NCBI GenBank assembly: GCA_035708085.1
Contig: DASSTE010000047.1
Coordinates: forward strand, 73,672-137,671
Origin: DASSBR01 sp035708085
Lineage (GTDB): Bacteria; Pseudomonadota; Gammaproteobacteria; Natronospirales; DASSBR01
Length of the DNA: 64,000 nucleotides
Reading direction: 5' to 3'
Of this stretch, positions 1 through 7,901 are shown piece by piece; position 1 is the stretch's first letter, and each line of letters opens with the position of its first letter. The notes beneath the pieces were generated by a model that searched no databases, was not told the origin of the DNA, and worked only from the letters and a program-made list of their open reading frames with translations. A program made the translations under genes and the position numbers.

Positions 1-84
1 CAGCCTGGTGCAGCCATTCGCGCCCGCCTCGCGCGCGGCGAACTGACCGCCAAGGTCCAACAGATTCGAAAGGAGGCCGATTGA
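1..84 (+). CDS. xseA: Exodeoxyribonuclease VII large subunit, C-terminal end (partial)
   Basis: Only the last 27 codons lie in the window, read from base 1 to a TGA at 82-84. The string PGAAIRARLARGELTAKVQ resembles the C-terminal tail of XseA, where a short beta segment of the form G-x-x-I-x-T/A-R-L-x-x-G-E-L follows the coiled coil. XseA with XseB makes the cytoplasmic nuclease that degrades single-stranded DNA into oligonucleotides. In many gammaproteobacteria xseA lies near der and bamB, which fits the genes downstream. The stop codon overlaps the ATG of the next gene (TGATG), so the two are probably translationally coupled. Identity rests on a short tail plus context. Confidence 0.6.
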   Translation, partial: QPGAAIRARLARGELTAKVQQIRKEAD

Positions 85-911
85 TGAAACTGCTTGCGAT
101 CCTCACCGCATTGCTCTTGGGCGTGCCGGCCTGGAGCGCGACGCTGCCTCGCCAGAGTGCCGTGCCCGGCGGCATCGCCATCGTTCCATTGCCGGCGCAC
201 GCTGAACAGGCGAGCTTCGATGGTCGCCGCGTGATGGTCATGCCGCACGACGGGCAGCGCTACGCCGTCATCGGCGTGCCGCTCGACACGCAACCGGGCA
301 CACAGACGTTGACGGTGAAAACCACCAACGGCGCGCGCCGCGTGTCGTTCCAGGTGAACCCGAAGCAATACGCAACGCAGCGCCTGACGATCAAGAACAA
401 GAGCATGGTGACGCTGTCGAAAGCCGATCTTCAGCGCGTGCATCGCGAGCGCAAGATCATCGACGCCGTCTACGACAACTTTACCCCGTCGCTCTACGCC
501 AAGCTGCCATTTGCGTTGCCGGTCGACGGCATCGAATCGAGCCCGTTCGGCGTCCGGCGCATTCTGAACGGCAAGCCGCGCTCGCCGCATTCAGGCATCG
601 ACATCGCGGCACCGGCCGGCACGCCGGTTCGCGCGCCGGCCGACGGCGTCGTCGCCGAGGTCGGCGATTTTTTCTTCAACGGCAACACCGTCATCATCAA
701 TCACGGCGAAGGCCTGGTCAGCGTCTACGTCCACCTGAGCAAGATCAAGGTCCAGGACGGCGAGCACGTCAAACGTGGCCAGATCATCGCGCAGGTCGGC
801 TCGACCGGCCGCACCACCGGCGCCGATCTGCATTGGACCGTGACGCTGAACGGCACGAAGGTCAATCCCGAGTTGCTGCTGTCACAAGCGGCACTCGAGT
901 CCTTGCGCTGA
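84..911 (+). CDS. M23-family (LytM) murein peptidase, exported
   Basis: The 275-residue protein begins with a signal peptide ending near AWSA. A Peptidase_M23_N-like beta region (about 25-110) and a C-terminal LytM domain (about 155-265) follow. The zinc motif HSGID (HxxxD) and the YVHLS strand are clear. Family members cleave peptide cross-links in periplasmic peptidoglycan or act as activators of amidases. The usual HxH motif (GPHLHF) reads GADLHW: the second, zinc-binding His (H250) is kept, but the first is Asp248. Catalysis may therefore be altered. The ATG at 84 is preferred over the TTG at 81 because it overlaps the upstream stop and is the better start codon. It is convergent with the next gene, with only 7 bp between stops. 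Confidence 0.88.
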   Translation: MKLLAILTALLLGVPAWSATLPRQSAVPGGIAIVPLPAHAEQASFDGRRVMVMPHDGQRYAVIGVPLDTQPGTQTLTVKTTNGARRVSFQVNPKQYATQRLTIKNKSMVTLSKADLQRVHRERKIIDAVYDNFTPSLYAKLPFALPVDGIESSPFGVRRILNGKPRSPHSGIDIAAPAGTPVRAPADGVVAEVGDFFFNGNTVIINHGEGLVSVYVHLSKIKVQDGEHVKRGQIIAQVGSTGRTTGADLHWTVTLNGTKVNPELLLSQAALESLR

Positions 912-918
912 AACCCCG

Positions 919-3900
919 TTATTGATCCGCGCGGTAGTACTTGACCCACGGTTCGTCCCATCGCGCCGGTACCGGCGCACGCGCCACGATCGCCAGCGGC
1001 TTCATGTTGAGGTTCCGCAACTGTGCATTCAGCCGGGCGAGCGGCTTGCCCTTGAGCTTGTGCCAGCGGGCCAGCAGCGCTTGCATCGACCGGCTGGCCT
1101 GCCGGAATGCCGCCGCCTGCCCGTCCGTGGGCGCGCGATCGGCATTTTCCACCTGACCCATCAGGTGCCTCAGCTTGTAGGCGACCCCTGAGATGATCGG
1201 CGGGCCGTCATACGAATAGAAAAAATACGGCCCGGCGTCACGCGGCCCGGCCAGCGCCGTCAATTGCTTCTGGTAGGCCGCGATCGCCGTCGACGGGCCG
1301 GAATGCGCCTTGCGCTGATCCAGTTGTTTCTGCAGGTCGCGAATTTTCCCCAGCGCTTTCAGGCCGCTGATGGTCTCGTCGTAGGCGCGCTTGGCCAGGT
1401 CGAACTGTTGCTTGAGATCGGCCTGCGACGCTGTCACACGCGGGTCCATGCGCACCTTCAGCGGTTGCGTATAACTGTGCCCGTTGACGGTGAGTCTCAC
1501 CGTGTAGGCGCCCGGTAGCACCCATGGCGCCATCGCCACTTTCGGCGTTTCGTTGTCCCGCACCGCCTGGTCCGCATCGAGGCGCCGTGTCAGACCGGGG
1601 ATCGGCGCGTAATGCATGTTCCAGATGTAACGGTGATGGCCCGCCGTAGTCGACAAATGCTGCGGCGGGCGCGGCCACCAGGCCGGCACTCGCAGTTCAT
1701 CGAGCGGAATTGGCTTCTCCGGATGGTCGCTCGAATAATGCCGGACCACATTGCCGTCGGCGTCCAGAATGTCGAGCGTGATGGGGCCTTGCACGTCTTT
1801 GCCGAGATAATAGTCGATGACGGCGCCCGGAGGCGGATTGTCCATAAACGGCATCCGCCACGGGGTCGGCGGATTCATGCCCCAGCGTACGCGGGTCGCG
1901 AGTTCGGGCTTGTAGAGGGTGACGTCGGATTTGGCTACCCTCGCATCGATCTGGCGCAGCGGCGTGATGTCGTCGAGAATCTGGAAGCCCCGGCCATGGG
2001 TGGCGGCGATCAGATCGTTAGCCTTCACTTCAAGGTCGCGCACCGAGATCGCCGGCATGTTCAGGCGCAGCGACTGCCAGTGATCGCCGTCGTCGAACGA
2101 TACATACACCTGCGTTTCCGTGCCTGCAAACAACAAGCCCTGGCGCTTCGGATCCTCGATAATCACGTTGGTGGCGGCGCCGTCCGGGATGCCGGTGTCG
2201 ATTTCGGTCCACGTCTTGCCGAAATCACGCGTCCGAAACAAATGCGGACGCTGATCGTCGAGCTGCATCGTATTAATCGCCGCATACGCGGTGCCGCGGT
2301 CGAAGTGCGAAGCCTCCATGCCGTACACGGACCACCACGGCTTCATCTTCGGCGGCGTAACGTTCTGCCAATGCTTGCCGCCGTCGGTGGTCAGCTGAAT
2401 TAAGCCGTCGTCGGTGCCGGCCCAGATGACATTGATGTCCAGCGGCGACGGCGCCAGTGCATACACCACCGCGCGATTCTTCGACTTTGCCTTGATCGTC
2501 TTCGCGTATTTGCCGACGTTTTCCGGCACCTTCCAGTGCCCTTTGCGCGTCAGGTCGGGGCTGATTTGCGTCCAGTGATTGCCGCCGTCGCGCGTCTTCC
2601 AGACCACGTTCGACGCGAAGTACAGAATGTGCGGATCGACGGGCGAAAACAGCAGTGGCATGGTGCGCAGGATGCGGTAGTTTTTGCCCTTGGGCGGCCC
2701 GACGTACTGGATCTGGCCGGTCTTGCGGTTGTAGCGCGTGACGCGACCGCCGTAGACGATGTCCGGATTGAGGGGGTCCGGCGCCGCCCGACCGTATTCG
2801 ATCACGCCCACCGGGTGCCAGTCGTGCGCCGTAATCTGGCCGTCGTTACCGCGGCTCAGTACGCAGGCGGAACCGCTGTCCTGATCGCCGCCACAGACGC
2901 GGTACGGATAATGGTTGTCGGTGGCCACGTCGTACATTGCCGCGGTCGGCTGGTTGTACCACGAACTCCACGACTTGCCGCCGTTCACGCTGATGATGGT
3001 GCCCTGGTCGACCACCGCGAACAGCAGTTTCGGGTTGTTCGGGCTGATCCACAGGCGCTGGTAATCGTCGCCGCCCGGCCCGCCGCGAAGGCCGGTCCAG
3101 GTCTTGCCGCCGTCGGCCGATTTCCACAGGACCGGTGTGCAGCTGTAGACGATATCCGGGTTCTTCGGATCCACCGTCAACGTCGGTAGATCGCCGCCGC
3201 CGACGCGGGCGGCGGGGCGCGGGTCGGTTGTGATCTTGCGCCAGTGCGCGCCGGCGTCATCGGATCGATAAATGTAAACGTCGTGGCCGGTCGCGACCGA
3301 GGCATACAGGCGCGCGGGATCGCTGGGCGCCACGACCAGTTGAACCTGGGAGACTTTTGGCGGCAGTCCGGCGGTCAGCCGATGCCAGGTATCGCCGCCG
3401 TCCGTAGACTTGAAGATGCCGCCCGACGTGCCGCCGAACGAATCGCTTTCCCACGGCGCCTGCTGCTGCTGCCACATCGTCGCGTACAGAATCTGCGGGT
3501 TGGACGGATCGAAGTCGACGTCGTCGCCGCTGGTGTACGCGTCGATGTAGAGCACTTTCTCGAACGTCTTGCCGCCGTCGGTCGAACGAAAAATGCCGCG
3601 CTGTTTATTGGGTCCGTAGGGATGCCCCATCGCGGCGACGAACAAACGGTTCGGATTGTGCGGATCGACGATGACCCTGGCGATCTTCTGCGTGTCGCGC
3701 AGCCCCAGGTGCGTCCAGGTCTTGCCCGCATCGGTCGACTTGTACATGCCGTTGCCGATGGCGCCGTCGGGACGGATGATCCCCTCGCCGCTGCCGACGT
3801 AAATAATATTCGGATCGGACGGCGCCACCGCAATGGAGCCGATCGAGCCGGTGGATTGCTTGTCGAAGATCGGCTTCCAGGTCCGCCCGTAATCGCTGGA

Positions 3901-4146
3901 CTTCCAGATACCGCCGTTGTCGGCGCCGGCGTAAAACACGGGCGGGTTGCCCGGCACGGCATCGAGCGCATGCATGCGCCCGCCGCGCAGGGGACCGATC
4001 GCCCGCCAGTGCAACTGCGAAAAAAGCGCCTGGTCGTAAGTTCCTGAGGTATGCCGGGATTGGATCTGTGCCGCTGGACATGCCGTGCCGATCGAGAAAG
4101 CCGCCAACGCGGCTGCAATGGTCAATATGGATCGTCTCACCGGCAT
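919..4146 (-). CDS. Exported BNR/Asp-box beta-propeller protein (VPS10/sortilin-like, 'glycosyl hydrolase')
   Basis: This 1075-residue protein has a Sec signal peptide ending near CPAAQ. It carries at least eleven Asp-box-like turns of the S/D-x-D-x-G-x-T-W type, including DYGRTWK, DAGKTWT, DGGDTWH, DGGKTWT, DGGNHWT, DFGKTWT and DDGDHWQ. These mark one or more seven- to ten-bladed propellers spanning about residues 45-730. The last 300 residues hold beta-rich segments and a helical stretch without Asp boxes. Database names such as 'sialidase' or 'glycosyl hydrolase' for this family rest on the fold. I see no catalytic sialidase set, so the substrate is unknown. The ATG at 4146 follows a strong AGGAGG site. 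The gene stands alone and is divergent from the ABC transporter operon. Confidence 0.85.
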   Translation of the reverse strand: MPVRRSILTIAAALAAFSIGTACPAAQIQSRHTSGTYDQALFSQLHWRAIGPLRGGRMHALDAVPGNPPVFYAGADNGGIWKSSDYGRTWKPIFDKQSTGSIGSIAVAPSDPNIIYVGSGEGIIRPDGAIGNGMYKSTDAGKTWTHLGLRDTQKIARVIVDPHNPNRLFVAAMGHPYGPNKQRGIFRSTDGGKTFEKVLYIDAYTSGDDVDFDPSNPQILYATMWQQQQAPWESDSFGGTSGGIFKSTDGGDTWHRLTAGLPPKVSQVQLVVAPSDPARLYASVATGHDVYIYRSDDAGAHWRKITTDPRPAARVGGGDLPTLTVDPKNPDIVYSCTPVLWKSADGGKTWTGLRGGPGGDDYQRLWISPNNPKLLFAVVDQGTIISVNGGKSWSSWYNQPTAAMYDVATDNHYPYRVCGGDQDSGSACVLSRGNDGQITAHDWHPVGVIEYGRAAPDPLNPDIVYGGRVTRYNRKTGQIQYVGPPKGKNYRILRTMPLLFSPVDPHILYFASNVVWKTRDGGNHWTQISPDLTRKGHWKVPENVGKYAKTIKAKSKNRAVVYALAPSPLDINVIWAGTDDGLIQLTTDGGKHWQNVTPPKMKPWWSVYGMEASHFDRGTAYAAINTMQLDDQRPHLFRTRDFGKTWTEIDTGIPDGAATNVIIEDPKRQGLLFAGTETQVYVSFDDGDHWQSLRLNMPAISVRDLEVKANDLIAATHGRGFQILDDITPLRQIDARVAKSDVTLYKPELATRVRWGMNPPTPWRMPFMDNPPPGAVIDYYLGKDVQGPITLDILDADGNVVRHYSSDHPEKPIPLDELRVPAWWPRPPQHLSTTAGHHRYIWNMHYAPIPGLTRRLDADQAVRDNETPKVAMAPWVLPGAYTVRLTVNGHSYTQPLKVRMDPRVTASQADLKQQFDLAKRAYDETISGLKALGKIRDLQKQLDQRKAHSGPSTAIAAYQKQLTALAGPRDAGPYFFYSYDGPPIISGVAYKLRHLMGQVENADRAPTDGQAAAFRQASRSMQALLARWHKLKGKPLARLNAQLRNLNMKPLAIVARAPVPARWDEPWVKYYRADQ

Positions 4147-4245
4147 CCTCCTCTAACGACAACGTCTGCGACAGGCAGCGGCCGATAAGGGTCGGGCCCA
4201 ACGGGGTGGTATGTCAAGAGGAACAACCGGCCGCGGCGCCCGCCG

Positions 4246-4259
4246 ATGACAGTTGTCAT
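4246..4259. promoter_or_regulatory. Operator-like inverted repeat ATGACA-N2-TGTCAT
   Basis: A perfect 6+6 palindrome with a GT centre lies in the 190-bp divergent region between the BNR gene and the ABC operon, about 80 bp before the ABC start. Its geometry suits a dimeric helix-turn-helix regulator. No regulator is assigned; the operon's own response regulator is one candidate. Confidence 0.4.
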
Positions 4260-4309
4260 GCCGGATTGCTGACATTTTCGACTGTTCGCCAGGCGCGGGA
4301 CGCTGCATT

Positions 4310-4319
4310 GTGACGTCAC
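4310..4319. promoter_or_regulatory. Perfect 10-bp palindrome GTGACGTCAC
   Basis: This uninterrupted palindrome sits 17 bp before the ABC ATPase start and just upstream of its GGGAG ribosome-binding site, where a bound protein would block transcription or translation start. It could be chance. It is a second symmetric site in the same short region as ATGACA-N2-TGTCAT. Confidence 0.3.
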
Positions 4320-4336
4320 GATTCGGGAGTGATGGC

Positions 4337-5242
4337 ATGAATATACATTGCGACGTCGTAGCGGAACTGGACAACGTCACCAAGCGTTATGGCGCGGTGA
4401 CGGCCGTGGATAATCTCAACCTCGAAATTCGCGCCGGCGAAATCCTGTCGCTGCTCGGGCCGAACGGTGCGGGCAAGACGACCAGTATCAATCTGCTGCT
4501 GGGTCTCGTCCAACCGAGCGCCGGCAGCGCGACGCTATTCGGCCTGCCGCCGAGCGACCTCAATGCGCGCCGGCGGATTGGCGCGATGCTGCAAAGCAGC
4601 GTGCTTGAGAGCCACGTCCGCGTCGCGGAATGCGTCGCACAATACGCCGGCTATTACCCGCAGCCGATGAGCGTCATCACGGCCTTGCGGCACGCCGGCA
4701 TCGAAGATCTGGCGAAGCGATCCGTGACGAAGTTATCGGGCGGGCAGAAACAGCGGCTGATGTTTGCGCTCGCTTTGTGCGGTAATCCGCCGCTGCTGTT
4801 TCTCGATGAGCCGACCGCCGGGCTCGATGTCGAAGCCAGGCGCGCGCTGTGGACGGCACTGCGGACGCTGGCTGCGGACGGCCGCACCATCGTCCTGACC
4901 ACGCATTACCTCGAAGAAGCCGACGCGCTGGCCGATCGCATCGCCGTGATGAACCGCGGCCGTGTTGTTGCCGAAGGCACGCCGACGGAGATCAAGTCGC
5001 GGGTAGCGCTGAGACGCATCCGCTGCGTCACGGAACTTGATGGCAACATCATCGCTGCACTGCCGGACGTGCACTCGGTGCAGGCGGACGGGTCGCGGCT
5101 GGAAATTGCGACCGCGCGTCCCGAGCAGGTACTGCGCGAACTGCTCTGGCAGGATCCGTCGCTGAGCGAACTTGAAGTCAGCGGAGCCAGACTGGAAGAC
5201 GCGTTTCTCGAATTGACGCGGGAAGAGGAGAAAGCGGCATGA
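4337..5242 (+). CDS. ABC transporter ATP-binding protein (ABC-2 exporter type)
   Basis: The 301-residue nucleotide-binding subunit has Walker A GPNGAGKTT (about residue 44), signature LSGGQKQR, Walker B LLFLDEPTAGLD and H-loop TTHYLEEAD. A C-terminal extension of about 80 residues is typical of the DrrA/CcmA-like exporter group. It powers an ABC-2 permease encoded directly downstream. The ATG at 4337 is chosen because GGGAG lies 7-11 bases upstream and the protein then starts just before the first beta strand; the open frame extends further but has no support. It shares a 4-base ATGA overlap with the permease. The neighbouring DesK/DesR-like pair suggests the exporter answers a membrane or envelope signal, as with other exporter/two-component sets. 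Confidence 0.92.
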   Translation: MNIHCDVVAELDNVTKRYGAVTAVDNLNLEIRAGEILSLLGPNGAGKTTSINLLLGLVQPSAGSATLFGLPPSDLNARRRIGAMLQSSVLESHVRVAECVAQYAGYYPQPMSVITALRHAGIEDLAKRSVTKLSGGQKQRLMFALALCGNPPLLFLDEPTAGLDVEARRALWTALRTLAADGRTIVLTTHYLEEADALADRIAVMNRGRVVAEGTPTEIKSRVALRRIRCVTELDGNIIAALPDVHSVQADGSRLEIATARPEQVLRELLWQDPSLSELEVSGARLEDAFLELTREEEKAA

Positions 5243-6060
5243 ACAGCGACAACACAGCAACTGCCATCGCCCCCGAAGCAACGATCGCTGCAACGAATGC
5301 GGTGACGCAATGGCGCGGCCGCGACACGCTCGGCGTCTACTGGCGCGAAGTCCGTTTTCAGTTCATCGGCATGCTGCGCAGCCCCGGTTTCGCGCTGCCG
5401 ACGCTGCTGTTTCCGTCGATGTTTTATCTCTTTTTCGGTGTGCTGTTCAGCCACGGCGCCCAACAAGCGACGTATAGACTCGCCACCTACAGCACCTTCG
5501 GCGTCATCGGCCCGGCGCTGTTCGGCTTCGGCGTCGGCATCGCGGTAGAACGCGAAAAAGGCATTCTCGCGCTGAAGCGCGTCTTCCCGCTGCCCGTCGG
5601 CGCGTACTTCTGTGCCCGCATCGGGATGGCGATGCTGTTCGCCCTGCTGATCGTCCTGATTCTGTCACTGCTGGGCATCACGCTCGGCGGCGTCAGCCTG
5701 GCGTTCGGCGCGTGGCTCGGCATGACGGCACTGCTGGTCGCCGGCGCGCTGCCCTTTTGCGCGCTGGGACTGGTCATCGGCCTGTCGGTGGGCGGCCAGG
5801 CTGCGCCGGCCATTATCAACCTCGTTTACCTGCCGATGTCGTTTTTGTCCGGCCTGTGGGTGCCGCTCCAGTACATGCCGCATTTCCTGCAGCAGTTTGC
5901 GGTCTCACTGCCGGCCTACCACTTCTGCCAGCTCGTACTCGCCGTCATCGGCCAGGGCAACGATGGCAGCAACGCCGTCCACGTGGCCTACCTGGCGGTT
6001 TTCACTGCCGTGTGCCTGCTGATCGCGGCGCGCGCCTGGCGCCGAATCCAGGATCGTTGA
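5239..6060 (+). CDS. ABC-2 type transporter permease
   Basis: This 273-residue inner-membrane protein has an N-terminal cytoplasmic stretch of about 35 residues and about six hydrophobic segments, including FALPTLLFPSMFYLFF, MLFALLIVLILSLLG and VAYLAVFTAVCLL. The order matches the ABC2_membrane fold, with the conserved region around LSGLWVPLQYMPHFLQ before the last loop. It forms the export channel with the ATPase immediately upstream, whose stop codon it overlaps. The substrate cannot be read from sequence; relatives move drugs, lipids or peptides outward. Confidence 0.88.
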   Translation: MNSDNTATAIAPEATIAATNAVTQWRGRDTLGVYWREVRFQFIGMLRSPGFALPTLLFPSMFYLFFGVLFSHGAQQATYRLATYSTFGVIGPALFGFGVGIAVEREKGILALKRVFPLPVGAYFCARIGMAMLFALLIVLILSLLGITLGGVSLAFGAWLGMTALLVAGALPFCALGLVIGLSVGGQAAPAIINLVYLPMSFLSGLWVPLQYMPHFLQQFAVSLPAYHFCQLVLAVIGQGNDGSNAVHVAYLAVFTAVCLLIAARAWRRIQDR

Positions 6061-6084
6061 TGCCTGCGACTCGTCCAACGGCGA

Positions 6085-6090
6085 TAGAAT
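6085..6090 (+). promoter_or_regulatory. Candidate -10 element TAGAAT of a leaderless histidine-kinase transcript
   Basis: TAGAAT is followed by six bases (AGCGGC) and then the ATG at 6097. Transcription would start at or next to the A of the start codon. No Shine-Dalgarno sequence precedes this ATG. No convincing -35 box was found, so the call depends on spacing and on similar cases elsewhere in the window. Confidence 0.4.
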
Positions 6091-6096
6091 AGCGGC

Positions 6097-7257
6097 ATGA
6101 ATCGCAGCCTCCCGAATCTCGCCAATCGACTGAAGCGAATGGCGCTCGGCATCCATCACCGACTGCTGCCACCCGATCATCACGCGGACTGGACGCCATA
6201 CCTGTGGCTGGTGTGGACCGGGTTCTATTTTCTTTCGCTGGTACCGCCGACCACCGCCGCTACGCGTGCGGCGACCCTGCTCGCCCTTGCTGCGTTCTTC
6301 CCGCTGTATTTCCGCTACTACTGGGCGCACGGCTGGGAGCGCCATTCGATTATCATCCTCATTGCGGCACTCGGGATCGCGCTGACACCGTTCAACCTCG
6401 CCGGCGGCGGCCTGCTGATTTATGCCGGCGCGTTCGCCGGATTCAGCCTTCGACCGCGCAAGGCGTTGGCGGCAGTAGGCGGACTGGCCATCATCGCCAT
6501 CATCGAGTATGTGGCGCTAGGATTTTCGCCACTGGAATGGATATGGGCGCCCACCATTACCATCGTCGCCGGCCTTGCAAACGTCTGGGCCGCGGAACGC
6601 ATGCGGCAAAACCGCGAATTGCGACGCTCCCAGGACGAAGTGAGACGGCTGGCGGCGATTGCGGAACGCGAGCGCATCGCGCGCGACCTGCACGACCTGC
6701 TCGGGCATACGCTCACGCTGATCACCGTCAAAGCCGAACTCGCCGGCACACTCGCGGCGCGCGATCTGCCGCGCGCGGCCGCCGAAATCCGGGAGCTCGA
6801 AAGCATCGCCCGCGATGCGCTGGCGCAAGTTCGCCAGGCGGTTGGCGGTTATCGCGGCGACCTCGCCGGCGAGATCGCCAATGCCGGTGCCGCCCTGCGC
6901 GCCGCCGGTGTCGAATTCAAAGCCGATACCGCCGCAGCCGGCTGCGAATCGGACAAAGACGCGGCGCTGGCGATGATCGTGCGTGAGGCGGTCACCAACA
7001 TCCTGCGCCACGCCGGTGCGCATGAATGCCGGCTCTCGCTCAAGCGCCGGGCCGACAGCGTGATCCTCGAAATAACCGACGACGGCTCCGCCCAACACCG
7101 CGACGAAGGCAACGGCATTCGCGGCATGCGCGAGCGCCTGCAGGCTATTGGCGGCACGTTGACGCTCGACTTCGGCGCCCATGGCACTCGTCTGCGTGCG
7201 ACGATTCCGGGGCGGGAACCTGAGAGAGAGACCGCCATGCGGGAATTGTCGGCATGA
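6097..7257 (+). CDS. Sensor histidine kinase, HisKA_3 (DesK/LiaS-like)
   Basis: The 386-residue protein has four to five transmembrane helices in residues 35-160 with no large periplasmic domain, as in DesK-type membrane sensors. A short coiled linker leads to the HisKA_3 dimerisation motif ERIARDLHDLLGHTL with phospho-acceptor His199. A GHKL ATPase domain follows (N box VREAVTNILRHAGA; G boxes DDGS and GNGIRGMRERL). It should phosphorylate the response regulator encoded next to it, with which it shares a 4-base ATGA overlap. The lack of a sensor domain outside the membrane suggests it reads bilayer state or partners with the ABC exporter. Confidence 0.9.
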   Translation: MNRSLPNLANRLKRMALGIHHRLLPPDHHADWTPYLWLVWTGFYFLSLVPPTTAATRAATLLALAAFFPLYFRYYWAHGWERHSIIILIAALGIALTPFNLAGGGLLIYAGAFAGFSLRPRKALAAVGGLAIIAIIEYVALGFSPLEWIWAPTITIVAGLANVWAAERMRQNRELRRSQDEVRRLAAIAERERIARDLHDLLGHTLTLITVKAELAGTLAARDLPRAAAEIRELESIARDALAQVRQAVGGYRGDLAGEIANAGAALRAAGVEFKADTAAAGCESDKDAALAMIVREAVTNILRHAGAHECRLSLKRRADSVILEITDDGSAQHRDEGNGIRGMRERLQAIGGTLTLDFGAHGTRLRATIPGREPERETAMRELSA

Positions 7258-7850
7258 TCCGCGTACTGATCGCCGAGGACCAGTCGATGATCCTCGGCGC
7301 GCTTGCGGCGCTGCTCGACATGGAAGCCGACATCGAAGTCATTGCCCGCGCCGGCGATGGAAAAAAGGCACTGGCGCTGGCGGGCGAGCACGACCCGGAC
7401 GTCGTCGTCACCGATATCGAAATGCCTGCGATGACCGGGCTGGAACTCGCGGGCGCGTTGCGCGGCCAACGCGCCAAAGTCATCATCGTGACGACCTTTG
7501 CGCGGCCGGGATACCTGCGCCGCGCACTCGACGCGGGCGTGCGCGGCTACCTGCTCAAGGACGCACCGGCAAAGCAACTGGCCGACGCGATCCGCACCGT
7601 GCATGCCGGCGGCAAAGTTATCGCGCCGGAACTGGCCGCAGAAGCGTGGGAATCCGACGATCCGTTGAGCGAACGCGAGCGGCAGGTACTGCGCCTGGCC
7701 GGCGACGGCATGAGCAGCGGCGGCATAGCCGACCAGCTGCACCTGTCGGAAGGCACCGTCCGCAATTATCTTTCGGAAGCGATCGGCAAACTCGGGGCAG
7801 CCAATCGTGTCGAGGCGGCACGAATCGCGCGCCGGAAAGGCTGGTTGTAA
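7254..7850 (+). CDS. NarL/FixJ-type response regulator (DesR-like)
   Basis: This 198-residue regulator has an N-terminal receiver domain with acidic pair E8/D9, phospho-acceptor Asp54 in VVVTDIEMPAMTG, Thr in IVTTFARPGY and Lys in LLKDAPA. A LuxR-type helix-turn-helix follows at about 135-195, with LSEREREVL-like LSERERQVLRLAGDGMSS. It is the partner of the kinase upstream and likely controls the ABC operon, perhaps through the palindromes at 4246 or 4310, though that link is inference. A hairpin terminator candidate follows directly. Confidence 0.92.
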   Translation: MIRVLIAEDQSMILGALAALLDMEADIEVIARAGDGKKALALAGEHDPDVVVTDIEMPAMTGLELAGALRGQRAKVIIVTTFARPGYLRRALDAGVRGYLLKDAPAKQLADAIRTVHAGGKVIAPELAAEAWESDDPLSERERQVLRLAGDGMSSGGIADQLHLSEGTVRNYLSEAIGKLGAANRVEAARIARRKGWL

Positions 7851-7859
7851 TGGGTAAAT

Positions 7860-7898
7860 GGTTAAGGGTTGAGGGGCAGCGATCCTTGACCTTTAACC
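7860..7898. terminator. Convergent hairpin built from GGTTAARGGT words
   Basis: The arm GGTTAAGGGTTGAGG (7860-7874) faces CCTTGACCTTTAACC (7884-7898). As RNA read from the plus strand, every position pairs if three G-U wobbles are allowed, giving a 15-bp stem with a 9-base loop. It fills the gap between the response regulator stop (7850) and the stop of the opposing gene (7902), so it can end both transcripts. It belongs to the short-word hairpin family described in the findings. Confidence 0.6.
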
Positions 7899-7901
7899 CC
7901 G

